Positions 48,611-59,916 of a stretch of 64,000 nucleotides of DNA are shown here, one piece after another; the first letter of the stretch is position 1, and each line of letters opens with the position of its first letter. The stretch is from Tamarix chinensis. Taxonomy: Eukaryota; Streptophyta; Magnoliopsida; Caryophyllales; Tamaricaceae. Made by a program: the position numbers and the translations under genes. The notes under the pieces were generated by a model. It was not told the origin of the DNA and made no database searches. It saw nothing but the letters and a program-made list of their open reading frames with translations. Location: NCBI GenBank assembly GCA_030549775.1, contig CM060173.1, positions 39,628,610 to 39,692,609 of the forward strand, given 5' to 3'.

Positions 48611-49513
48611 TGATATGAACTTCATCAACAACTGTGATAAAACCCAATAGCAACGATGGTTTAAAACCCCAAGATCATGAAGACAAGATTGCTTGAGTTC
48701 TTTTTTTGAAACGCCACACCTAGAAAACTTGAGAATCTCTCAACAATCAAGGTGATAAGTTCGGTTGTTTGAACGCCACAAGATTAACTTGATAAGTTCC
48801 ACAAGTTCTTTTAAGAACGAAGAGAAACACAAAACCTGACAAATATGATAATTTCTGAAAACGTTATATCCTTATTCATCTCAAAATACCTATATATATA
48901 CTTGGAACAACCCTCCAAGAATAGGAAAAGTCACAACTAAAGCTTTAATATACCCTCCTAGAATAGGAAAAGTCATAACTAAAACTAGAATACGAAAAGT
49001 CATAAATAAAGCTAGAATATGAAAAGTCATAAATAAAGCTAGAATATGAAAATCATAACTAAAGCTTTTAAAACACCCTCCTAGAATAGGAAAAGTCATA
49101 ATTAAAGCTTTAAAACAACAAAAACAATAAATTAAACAAGTTCCCACGTTTTTTAGGCCTCTTGGACTTCTAAAGGCCATTCAAGTCCATTCAGGACCAT
49201 GTTTTAATGTATTTAACATAACCATTCAAGACCTTGTTTTAATATCTTGAAACTCATGAAATTCATGCCTTTTGATGGTTAGATCATGTTGGAAACGTTT
49301 TTGCATAAATATTAGTCTCTTCAACCTCTTTAATGATGTTGAATAAGTCTTGATTACTATTTGAGTCCATCTCGGTCTGTTTAGAATCAGCCCAAATCTC
49401 TTGGATTAGCCCATTTAGTGCTTCCTTGAAATGTTTGGCGCTAAGTCTTGTAATTGGACCACTTGGAAGCGATAAAGGGTCTTGTGAAGGATTTGCATCA
49501 TCTCCAAGTGTAT
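48611..49513 (-). mobile_element. 5' LTR of the family A element
   Basis: Ends at 48611 with ATATCA next to the PBS. Near 48695 the sequence 'ttcttttttt' replaces about 45 bp present in the other copies. The outer 40 bp (TGATGCAAACCAAGG...) are missing; the junction is at 49513. The pol tail is open to the usual stop (49284-49286). Confidence 0.88.
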
Positions 49514-50290
49514 GGATGTTATAAGATTTGGGTTATAATTAAGCAGATATCTAAGTCTGTAGTTTTATACTATTGAAGTTGGTTTAAAGCATCGGCCAGT
49601 TTGAAGGTTCATGCTACACCTATTGATATAGTTTCTAATAGGGATTTGACATTTATTTTGCACTTTTTGGGGAACATAGAGAAGGCTATGGGTATGAAAT
49701 TGAGGATAAGTACTACCTTTACCAAGCTATAGATGGAAAGGCAGAGAGCAAGATCCAAAATCTTAAGGATATACTACGAGCTTGTTTTTTGGACTTTAGA
49801 GGAAATTCAAAGGATCCATTACACTTGGTAGAGTTCTCATACAAAAATTATCATAACACCAATATAAGGAGGGTACCCTTTGAAGCATTATAGAGATTTA
49901 AGCATTGAACACCTTATTATAAGAGTGAAATTAGTGAGACTATTATACAAGGGTTAGATATGATTAAGGATATGATTCAATAGGTTTGGTTTGGTTGATC
50001 CAAGATAAGACGAGTCTATCTTAGAGTCAACAAAAGAGTTATGTTGATTAGAGATGTCACAACATTAATGGTTTTAAGGTAGGGAATAGAATTTTTGTTA
50101 AGGAAGTACTTTATAAATCCTTGCATTATTTAGACACAATGAGATTGAGCTCAATGACTCATTTTCCTATGAAGAGGTGCCCTTTTACATTATTAACACT
50201 AAGGTCTAATGTGCCCATAGAAGCTCACTTCCACACATGAAGATGTGTCTCGAGATCTGTGTAGGTGTGTTAAGTTTTCAGAGTTCTCCC
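49514..50290 (+). pseudogene. Tekay/Del-like integrase remnant (plus)
   Basis: Second half of integrase. Recognisable blocks: an ISNRDLTF-like second-Asp region (about 49630), a PQTDGQSE-like region eroded near 49720, then LKDILRACFLDFRGN, LVEFSYKNYHNTNI and VPFEALY (49765-49895), which match 'LEDMLRACVLDFGGNW...LVEFSYNNSYHSSI...PFEALYG'. A VGDRVFVK-like stretch follows at about 50080. Stops and frameshifts throughout. Probably the continuation of the element cut at 41959; RT and RNase H between them are missing. Confidence 0.72.
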
Positions 50291-51408
50291 TCTTTTAAGG
50301 GGGCAGTTGATGTGTGTAGGAATATGGACTTATGTTTAGGGTGGTTTATGGTTCAGTTAGGATTGTTTTAGGATTATTATGCTTTGATGATGATGATGAT
50401 GATGATGATGATTCACCAAAGCATATTTAATGATGATGATGCTCGAATGATAAAGGTTTTGGAACGGTTTGGCTTGTGGATAGGGCATTGATATGAATAT
50501 TATGATGATTATTGATTGTAAATAAGGTAATTTGATGATTATAAATTAAAGTTAAGATTTTAAGGATGATCGTTTGATAATAATAGTAATATTATCTAAG
50601 GTTTGAACATAGATTTAATTAAGTAAGAAAAATAGGTTGAAGATGAGTATTGAAGATGATGATGATGACTAATGTATGCGGCCTTTAGGGTTGGGATGGC
50701 GCGGGGGTTTTGTGGAGGGTTGAAGGATATATTTTAATCGATAATTCACATAGATAAAGATATTAAGGATTTCAATAATAATTACTCACACACAATTTAT
50801 TAAAATTGAGAAGAACTCACTCAAAATTAAATTAAGCAAACTTGTAAATTTCATAAATCGTCTCCCTTTTTGTTTCACGTGTTTGATGATTTTTATAACC
50901 ATTATACTTCTCTAACATCACAAGATAATTCTCCCTACTCTAAGCATAACTCATATGATAGAATAAGATAGTCATAAAATATATAATTAATAATAACTAC
51001 TATTACATTTTCAAAGTGTCGATTATAGTGTACAATAAGATAGTCATAGAATAAGATAGTCATAAAGTATATAGATACAACCTTAATTCCTTCTATGCAG
51101 CACATTTTTTACCTCCATGCATGCCATGCACACGTCTCTCATGCTAGTACTTATTTTGTAAGTTCCGTTCATAACTAGAAATGTAGTCATCTGTTTGTCT
51201 TCAAATATGTAGGAGATCCTCTCTAAATAGAGGAAAATAAGTTCTAACATAATAAATGCAAAGTCTTGACCATTTTATCCTGCATTAGTAGCACCAGGCA
51301 GTATTGTGTCAAATTCCATGGATTTAACTACCAAGATTACCTTTACTTACATAATTTTTTTACATCTTAGCCAACCTTCATCGCTTAACTTTTGGGATGA
51401 AGCCTTTT
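50291..51408. other. Non-coding stretch before the PPT
   Basis: Contains a (GAT)n microsatellite at 50383-50412 and decayed sequence. The last 100 bp may be the eroded C-terminus of pol. Confidence 0.4.
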
Positions 51409-51425
51409 TTTGTGGGGGGTAGTGA
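51409..51425 (+). other. Polypurine tract
   Basis: tttgtggggggtagtga directly precedes an LTR start (TGTAATACTC at 51426). Position and composition fit a plus-strand gypsy PPT. Confidence 0.65.
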
Positions 51426-53136
51426 TGTAATACTCTAAATTTTATCTAACCCCAATTATAGGCAATTAGTAATTTAATCTTATCCTAATTATTCAATCCT
51501 AAATTTAAACTAAATTATAATCCTAACCCTAAACTTCTTTTCCTTTTCCTTTTCCTTTCCCTTTCCCTTTTTCTCTTTTGGGTTTCTCTATTTTTTTCCT
51601 TTTTACTCTTCTCTTTCCTTTTTCTTTCTCTTATTCTTCCCTACATGATTTTCTCCTCCCCATTACCAAATCCCTCTAGGCATGTCTCCACCCTACAACA
51701 TACCTATGCTTAAACTTATTGTCATCACGATCACTTCCCTCAACTCTTGGGATGTGTCATAAATAATTTCCTCCCAAATTTTCCCCCTAATTTCTACCTT
51801 CCTTATACATAACCCTTTTCCCATATCTTACCATTCACCCACCACCTCTACTAGATTTATACATATACACCATTCCATTCTCTATCATGACTTCATTTGT
51901 TTTCTCTCCTAACAATCTTCAAACTCCCTATCTCTTTTCCGCATTCTGTTTCTTTTTGTCATTCTTCATCATTATCTTATAGTGAGGCTCTATATAGCTC
52001 ATCCAACCTCGTGCAAATCTACCTTTATTGTGTTAAAACCCCATGGTACTTACTCGAAACTACACTAGTAACTCACAAACCCCCTAATTTATATCCACTT
52101 CTTATTCCACCTTAACATTCTTACATAGTCTTCCATGCCACTCAACCTATGGGTTTTCATTATTTCACATGAACCACCTTTGAGTTGCATCCACACCTCA
52201 CACCACACTAAACTTCTCATGTGATTCCACCACAATTCTCAAAATTAGTTTCACTAACTTCCCATGCAAGTCCCCTTTGGTTCCATTAGTCCCTCATGCA
52301 ACACTCTTTCGGCTGAGTCATAATCCCACATAACTAGCTCCATTTGTGGCACATGTTCTTATATCTTCATTTGCTTTAGTTTTCTCCTTTTCCACATACC
52401 TTGACTTAGATTTTTCTTGGTTTTTTATTAAGTTTTAACCATGTATTATTATTTATTTTTAGGTGTTTTCTTAGTTAAGTTGGAGGAGGTGTCTTAGGGC
52501 TTTACATGCTTAGGCACTGGTGTTGGTTAACTGAGAATACATGTCGTGGTTAAGGTTTTTGAATGTAATATATAACTCGAGTTTAATATCATTGTTGGTA
52601 TTATTATATTTATAAAGGCATGTTTTTAGTGTCATTGTATGATAACGTGGTGTTTTGTTTTTATGGAAATCAAGTATTATAAAAAAAACACAAGCTCATG
52701 TGATATTTATTACAATAAGTATTATTTTGCAAACTAAAGTGTGTTAGTATGATCTATGTTTTAGATAATCTATGGAAAGGGATAATGACTGTGGTCAAAT
52801 TTTTTATTGATGTAATAAATTGGAAGTTAGAAATTAATGATGCGAGACTCATATGGTTTGTGAAAATTTGGGTGCTGTGGGTATACTAAGGGTATCTTAG
52901 TCAATTTATGATAATATGGTAAATAATTATTACATGATGCTTATTGAATGTCTTTATAAATATATTTTCTAAGTGATATGATTAAATTGTTGTTGAGTAG
53001 GATACATGTTATATAATCATTACATATTTAAGCAAGATATGGTATTCTGGTTAATATAGGTTACTTATAAAATATTAGATATTTTAATGTGGTATTAGTT
53101 TAAAATATTTTTTGAAGTATGTTATGTGGAATACTT
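51426..53136 (+). mobile_element. Start of a Tekay-like 3' LTR (plus)
   Basis: TGTAATACTCTAAATTTT follows the PPT. An AACCCTAAAC site is followed by a long pyrimidine tract (51537-51640, CTTTTC reiterations), then AT-rich sequence. No gene. It probably continues beyond the L1 insertion at 53161, but the link to LTR C at 54275 is inferred. Confidence 0.5.
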
Positions 53137-53160
53137 AGGAAAATTAAGAGTAGCATAGGC

Positions 53161-54056
53161 AAGTTTTTATATTGCTAAAAATTATCATCTTGAAAATCAT
53201 TTCACTTTGCAAAAGTTTCATATGGAGAGGCATGACTACCTAGCACACAAAGAAGGTGGAATAGGAATAATTAAACCACACCTAAAATGTTGTTAAACTA
53301 GGCAAAAAACTATGGAATATCAATCAAAAGGTAGAATCTTGGTGGATCAAATGGGTACATAGCTATTTTGTCAAACACCACACTTTAACAAAAGCACAAC
53401 TACCTTCCACTGCCTCAAGTTTAGGAAAAATACAATTTATCCTAAGGGACACCTTGTTGCCATGGATAAAAATACAACAATTAGATAATAATTTCATAAT
53501 TGGTGGCCTTTATTAATACTTAATAGATAAAGCTCCAATTTCACCTTGGTGGAAGAATGTATAGAGCAATTGAATAACTCCTATACATAAGACTCTTCCT
53601 ATACATGATCAACTACCCACAAAATAAGTGCTATCAAGATTCATACCTCTCCCATTTACTTAGTGATTTTTTAATACTCATAGTGAAAGCATGGCAATTC
53701 CCCGTAAATAGTGATGATTGAAAACTAATCAAGAAGGTCCTCGGTGCTCATAAATTAGATAACAATAAGTTTAGGGAACTTATCTCAGTTGGAAAATCAT
53801 GAAGAACCTCCCCATTTAAAAATAAATAGTTAAGGGATTTTCTTGTTGTGAGTCTATATGAAGTATATAATTCTAGGACTAAACTCTTATTCACTAATGT
53901 TGATATTATTTAGTTATGTCTTATTAAGTTGATTACTTATACATTATCCATTAGGTGCCTTAATCATGATAGAACTTTCCAGTTTGGTGTTCAATGTAAA
54001 TACATAGATAAATTCTATTACATTACATGTGATCTCCCTTGATTTTTGAGAAGAAC
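53161..54056 (+). mobile_element. L1-type LINE fragment (plus)
   Basis: Near the start of the fragment: HKEGGIGIIKPHLKC, then in a second frame LWNINQKVESWWIKWVHSYF, LGKIQFILRDTLLPW and LIDKAPISPWW. These match the post-RT region of plant L1 ORF2 ('GGLGI.NL..WN.A...K.LW....KDSLWVKWVH.YY'). It is flanked by similar 24-bp sequences beginning AAAATTA(A/T)GAGTAGCATA (53137-53160 and 54057-54080), a likely diverged TSD. No poly(A) is seen before the right copy. Confidence 0.6.
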
Positions 54057-55348
54057 AAAATTATGAGTAGCATAAGTAAAAAAGAAAAAAGAAAAATGGC
54101 ATCAACAGTGAGTAGTAATCCTAGAGATAGGCTGGTGTTAGAGGTAGTCCTTGATTTTTTTATATGTTGTGAATAATGTTATTTTATGCTGGTGTACCTC
54201 AATTGGTGGAGGCATGATTTTTATGGGATAAGTTATTCTTATCCTATAAAATTAAAGACCTGAAGAGGTATTGTGGCCATTTTTCTTAAGGAAGGTCTAC
54301 AATCATTATGTGGTCGTGTTTTATCTTCCTTACATATTTATGTTTTTTGTCTACTTGATGAAATCAAGATGAAACTGCTTAAAGTAAAAGATCACATGAG
54401 TCCCTTAAAAATGGATGAGCGTAGTGGTCTAGAGCATTTTACCAATGGAGGTTTTTATATCATTCTACTAGTTTAATAATAATGATAGTTGAGTGCTTCC
54501 CTAAGATATGATGAATTCATTCAACCAGCTTAAGAATACTGGCCTGGGTTATTTTAACCTAGGAGGTGATGTAGTCTTTTCAACAAAATTAACAATAGTA
54601 AGGTCTCTGAACTCAATGTAATTTAGAAAATGGATTTTGATAATACCAAATAATGAAAATATATTGCAATTATCTCTTGCATTGTATTATGTCTAATCAA
54701 TATGCACGTTCGTCATTCCTTGAGACCCTATGTAATTGTATACCCTTGCTTTGATTGCATTGTTCCATTACTTAATATGTAGAAACCTAATCAACTATTT
54801 TATTTGTGTTTCTCAATTACGAGAAGATGGCCCATTCTTTGTTATGCCTATCACTGAGGACCATTGGATGATTTCTAAGCTTTTCATGATCTATGCACGG
54901 TTAAGTGATTTTCTTCTCTTGGGATGTCGATGTAGAATTGATGCTACATGTAGATAGTTTTTGATTGGATACCTTTTTGGACGTTTAATTCCCGCAGATA
55001 CCTTTTGGCTATATTTTATTATATGACACTAGATTAACTTTTAGCTATGATTTGTGAAGTATGTTCTTCATTCTCAATTTTGAATAATTCTATGTTTTGT
55101 CTTCTATTCGATGCATGGTTGGTATGGTTGTAATACCCCATAATTTTGAATAATAATAATAATAATACAAGTTGGAAACAACAATAAGATATAAAAAGGA
55201 ACTTATATATATGTGTGTATTATTTGAATGATAAGACTAAGTTTCTGATAGCTATAATAGTTAAATGATAAATATTTAAATTATAGTATTTTATTACGTA
55301 TATACATAGCAAGTAACTAATAGGTTGCCAATAGAGTTTAATTAAGAA

Positions 55349-55556
55349 ATGTTGTTACACAATTTAATGGGTTATTAGTAAATGGGCCTTTTTAAATTAA
55401 TTAGCCACTTTTAGAATTCTCTAAAAGATAAGTTACACTTCTCTTGTAAATTAAGTAATGCTGTTACACAATTTAATGGGTTATTAGCAAATGGGCCTTT
55501 TTAATTAATTAGTCACTTCTTGAATTCTCTAAATATAAGTTACACTTCTCCGATAC
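55349..55556 (+). repeat. 109-bp tandem duplication in the U3 of LTR D
   Basis: GTTACACAATTTAATGGGTT recurs at 55354 and 55463. The units then share 'aaatgggcctttttaa', 'gaattctctaaa' and 'ataagttacacttctc'. Located just upstream of the TATA box, as enhancer duplications often are. Confidence 0.92.
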
Positions 55557-55576
55557 ACCTAGCAGTCCCCCATTAC

Positions 55577-55587
55577 TATAAATATAT
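55577..55587 (+). promoter_or_regulatory. TATA box of LTR D
   Basis: TATAAATATAT about 450 bp inside the LTR, immediately after the 109-bp duplication. Confidence 0.65.
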
Positions 55588-55762
55588 GGTTAGCTCTTGT
55601 AAGCCGTATAGCAGCCGCACATAAGAAAAAAAAATAGCAATGAAAAAGAGAGTGGTTTTATAGAGAGTAATCCTCCACTCCTCTGATCTAATTGGTGAAG
55701 GTCTAGCGACTAGTGAGAATTTGTGATCAGATCGCATTTCAGGTAACATTAATTTCAACCTT

Positions 55763-55793
<31 letters not shown>

Positions 55794-57429
55794 ACCATTA
55801 CTTTCAACCTATATATATAAATATATATGTGTGTGTGCATTTATGTATATTTTAATTATGCACTTGTTGATATAATGGTCTTATATGGCTATGTGACCTT
55901 ATGCGAATATATATGATTTTATATAATTAATCCCCATGGATGATATCCTATTTTTATCATGAATTTAGTACAAATATGGGTTCCTAATGGATTTCATGTA
56001 AATATTGAAATTTTATAGTTATGTTTTTATTTGAAGTGCTGGCTATAAAGAGTTGATTTCATATAAGGGTTCCTTTATTATGCATATACCACAAGGCTCG
56101 TATCTTATATGACTAAATTAAAGTTTGTTATTTATGTTAGCATATAATTGGACCTAAGAAACTATGACTATTATTTATTTATTTATTTGAAGCTTTGGTT
56201 GGATAATTATTTTACCATGTTCTATTCCAACTGGTGAATTGAGTAGTGACTCCAAGTGGTATATTTCTATGCAATTTGGAAAAGTTAACTATTATGAAAA
56301 GTAGATAAAGTGAAGTTCATATGGTAGATTGTGTGACTTTACTTAATTAAAATACCATAACTTAAAGTGAAACATAAAGTGGGCTTTGGGTCCTTCAAGT
56401 TTGGCCTCCTGAAGTTGGGGATCAGCAATAACCTTTCTCTTTTAATCCTATTGCGGATATTTATTTATTTGCCAGCCGTGTCTGGTTAAGGCTCCTTGTC
56501 TACTCTATAGGATTCTCCGAACCCTATTAGGGGGTGTGCACACTTAAGGACAGGATGGCCGAAGTGGTAGGTTTTTGGATTTTTGTTACCCCCTTTGGAC
56601 TATGTCCACTGAGATGGCCCATGTGTGATTTCTAATCCTCCTGTGTTGGTGGTAGGTCTTCGAACTTTTGTTATCCCCTTTGGACTTTGTCCTCTGGGAT
56701 GGCCAGGTGATCTCCTGGTTGGTTTACCCACTTAAATAATTGGAGGTTGTGATCACCCAAATTAAAGATTAATAAATGCATATTCATTTATTTACATTTG
56801 GTTTTCTTACCCGATTCATTGCATATATACACGTCTATATTATATTCCATTGTACTAACATGTTACTTAATCATTCTCCTAGCTAACTAGTTACGTGTTT
56901 TAAATGGGGATGTGATGACCCATGATATACATGGTGAGCAGACGATCTAGTGCAGGTTGGGTATGAATCTACTCAAGCTATTGATGGCATGCATGACAGG
57001 GAATATTGAGATTGGTGGTGACTTTCAGAGTTTTATTTATCATATTAATTTTAGTAGATTTTTCATAGTTTCAATTATAGGAACATTTTGGTTCGATTGG
57101 TTTGAATTAATAAATATATTTTATGTGTTTTCTTGTTTTATCTAGCCTTAGCAGCTAGTGTAAGTAGAATAGTGGTGTCTACTTACACTAGTTGTGGCGG
57201 TAATATCCTCATTGTATTTAGCTTCTGCATATACTTTTCTTATTTTCTGGTCAATTGGTTTTGAAAAATCGGGGTGTTACAATGGTAAGCAACACTTATA
57301 CTAAATAAGATTATGACACCTAATTATATTATTACAATTCTATTAAAAATAAATTAATAGTAAATTTAAGGGTGTTACAACTACCCACATAAAGGAAATA
57401 TAAAATCTAGGAAACATGCACCATTTGTG

Positions 57430-58660
57430 AACAGATTTAGATGAGGACTCCACATATTGCACTTTACCATCCAAATAGCCTCATTAGCTCCATGGTGACT
57501 CCATATACTCTTTACAATCAGAATGGAGCTCAATTAGGTATGCCTCATCTTGGGTTTGAGTATCCTCAAAGGCCTCTCCTTATATATTATTAACTCATCA
57601 ACCTCAATCTTGTTCAGTTGGATCATATAAGATGGATTTGCAATCTACTTCCTCAACTATAAAACAAGAAGGATGTTATGGACATGAGCTAACACTACTA
57701 TCAATGTTAAGAAGTAGGTTACCTCTCTAACTCTATCTAGAATCATGTACAAACCAATATACATGAAGTTAAGTTTCCTCTTACCAACTCTATATACTTC
57801 GTTAATAGGCATTATCCTTGATGGAACTCTTTCACTCATCTCATAAGCACTCAGCCTTTATTAAAAATTTAAATAGATTTTTTGGTTTATGTAGTCCTAC
57901 CTCATCCAATATTGAATCAATATAATCTCTTCAATTATCTCCTCAATCATATATAACCTAAACACAATAGCCTCAATCATATATAAAGGAATTTTGGCAT
58001 ATTATCATAAGAAAAGTCCACCAAATATAATATTTTGTACTGACTACCTTGAATGTTAAAAACATATGTCCACAACATCCTGTAGAGTTTGAATAATCCT
58101 CGCTATATAACCATCTATGGTTGTGTGGAAGATGATACTTATTATCAACCTCATTCCCATACCCTCCTACAACTTCCTATATAAGTGCAAAAGATTCCTT
58201 AATCATGATTTTGGGCTATAATACATGATGTACCATACCAACTTATCACTAATATAATATAGTCATAAGATAACTCATCCTTGCTCTTGATAGGCCTCAT
58301 CGAAATAACAACAACTAATATGGTCAACCCATCAACAACAACCCAAATCATTTCACAACTGTTAAAAGTATTTTGAAAACAAAAAATAAAATCCATGCAT
58401 ATCAAATACCACTTCCAACCAGGAACATGAAAAGGGTGCATAAGTTGTACAAGTAAAACATTCATATAAGGCCTCTAATAAAATTGTCACAAATCCTTGC
58501 ACAAATTCTCCCCACCAAGGTAGATGGAATAATGAGTATAGAATCCATCCATGATAATGCACTATAGCTTATGACAACTCTATGGAACACACCATATGTC
58601 TCTATTTTTTATACTTTAATCATCATGAATATGAAACCCATTTGCTTTACCATATTATAT
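57430..58660 (-). pseudogene. Tekay/Del-like integrase with chromodomain, remnant (minus)
   Basis: High to low: integrase core around 58465-58199 (WKWYLICMDFIF with the first Asp, MIWVVVDGLT, then decayed), then the frame 57839-57657 with GKRKLNFMYIGLYMILDRVR and AHVHNILLVL. This matches '[27 protein letters not shown]...VHNVFHVSMLRKY'. At 57620-57440 is a chromodomain-like stretch (YKERPLRILK, then IWSHHGANEAIW). It ends in a purine-rich site beside TGTAACACCC at 57378. Many stops. Confidence 0.78.
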
Positions 58661-59220
58661 ATTTCATCAAATCCACTCAATTTTGACATCTTTAGGTTGT
58701 GCCACTTAAACCTCACTAAATACTTTAGGCATGATCATCAAAGAACTCATCTAATTCTCTTTATTACCTTATAAAATTAGCTCATAACTCATCTCTCTCA
58801 ACTTCTCAAGCAATCTACTATGTACTACCACGAAACTCAAAGAATACAACATTGTCTAGCTCATCACAACTGAAACTATATTGGACTTACCCTCTTAGTA
58901 TAACAACTTGATATTGTATTCCTTAAAAAACACAAGCATTGTTCTTTACCTACATATATTGGATCTTATGTAGGTAGTGTCTCAAGATCTATAGAGTGAA
59001 GACAAGAAGTGCTAACTCTTAGATTCTTAGCTCACAATTGTCATCCCACTAGAATATGGTTATATTATACAAGAATTCATTTAAGGGATGACTCATTATT
59101 GAGAAGTTAAGCGTAAACCTCCATGAAAAGTATGGGGATCACAAATTTGACAAAACTTGAAACTTAGCTGGATTAATAGGACTTCAAATGTAAATAACAC
59201 ATCACCTGTGATTGTGAACT
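58661..59220. other. Decayed sequence, possible upstream pol
   Basis: No clear motif. Minus-strand traces near 58970-59110 could be RNase H (an LRHYL-like piece) of the same element, but this is weak. Confidence 0.3.
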
Positions 59221-59916
59221 TATAACACCCCCATTTTTCATGTCTGAAATTTTAATTAAAAGACATGATATGGATGCTAAAATAAAGAAAAAGGATAAAA
59301 GCTAGTATTTCTATCATAATAAGTGGTAGCTTTATTACCTAACATATGCTAGATACAAGGCTACAATACTAAGCTCAATTTTTTAAACCATATTATACAT
59401 AAAAATTTGTATCAAAAGAGTTTACGAACTATGAGGTAAAAAAGTTAAGGAGGGGGTTTAACTATGAGGTGAAAAGGATATGTGAGTTCATAAGATATTT
59501 AGAACTAAGATTGAAAATGTAAAACATCATATAGCCCTCGCACTCACTCCACTATACTTAGTGGTACATTATATATATATTAAAAAAGGTAGAGACCCTT
59601 GGTCTCCTAATCTTCCTAGGCCTCAGAGTCCTCTAACTTATGCATACCTTATATATAATATCCTAGGACACTCTATTACTATAACTTTCTCAAACTGAAT
59701 AAACCAAAAACCCTTGAAAGAGGATGTATGGATCATAGAAAATTCTATACATAAAGGTGTGTTATTCTTTAAAACCAATAGAGGTCCTTTAAGAGTTCAT
59801 TTAATGATCTCATAAAAAACAAGGAGCTACTAGTAGTATGGAAATTTGGGACCCTTTAAACCCTATAGAAGGTGCGAAAACTTAAGGATTAGGATACCAT
59901 GGGTGAGGCCACTTGG
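59221..59916. mobile_element. Tekay-like LTR fragment
   Basis: Begins TATAACACCCCCATTTTT, a TGTAACACCCC terminus with one change. The interior resembles the LTR starting at 26114 in style. It is truncated by LTR B at 59917. Orientation not settled. Confidence 0.4.

Larger units (their letters stand above)
42850..49513 (-). mobile_element. Near-complete CRM-like chromovirus (family A)
   Basis: The best-preserved element of the window, 6.66 kb, minus strand. Order: 5' LTR (48611-49513, outer 40 bp lost), PBS (48597-48608), gag, protease, RT, RNase H, integrase, polypurine tract (43798-43810, AAGAGGAGGAGAC on the minus strand) and 3' LTR (42850-43797, outer end eroded). Gag and pol lie in one frame before frameshifts. 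LTR starts of TGATG type, pol sequence and a C-terminal GPITRxRAK motif encoded in the LTR all point to the CRM/centromeric chromovirus branch. It sits in LTR B on one side and Tekay integrase on the other. Both outer ends are damaged, so no TSD can be read. Confidence 0.9.
55129..57281 (+). mobile_element. Solo LTR D, 2153 bp, Tekay-like
   Basis: Starts TGTAATACCCCATAATTT and ends ...AAAAATCGGGGTGTTACA. It is flanked by the exact 5-bp duplication atggt (55124-55128 and 57282-57286). It includes a U3 with a 109-bp duplication, TATA at 55577, TA/TG microsatellites at 55760-55850, and a GC-richer zone (56400-56760) containing reiterated 'ccctttggact(a/t)tgtcc' sequence. The plus orientation rests on the TATA box and following leader. 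Confidence 0.92.
54275..57378 (+). mobile_element. LTR C second copy, interrupted by solo LTR D
   Basis: Homologous to 37735-38706 from 54275 to 55123 and again from 57287 to 57378, ending AAATTTAAGGGTGTTACA. The gap is exactly the solo LTR D with its TSD. Drawn as plus by homology with the PBS-linked copy, although the flank beyond 57378 looks like a minus-strand PPT (see findings). Confidence 0.7.
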
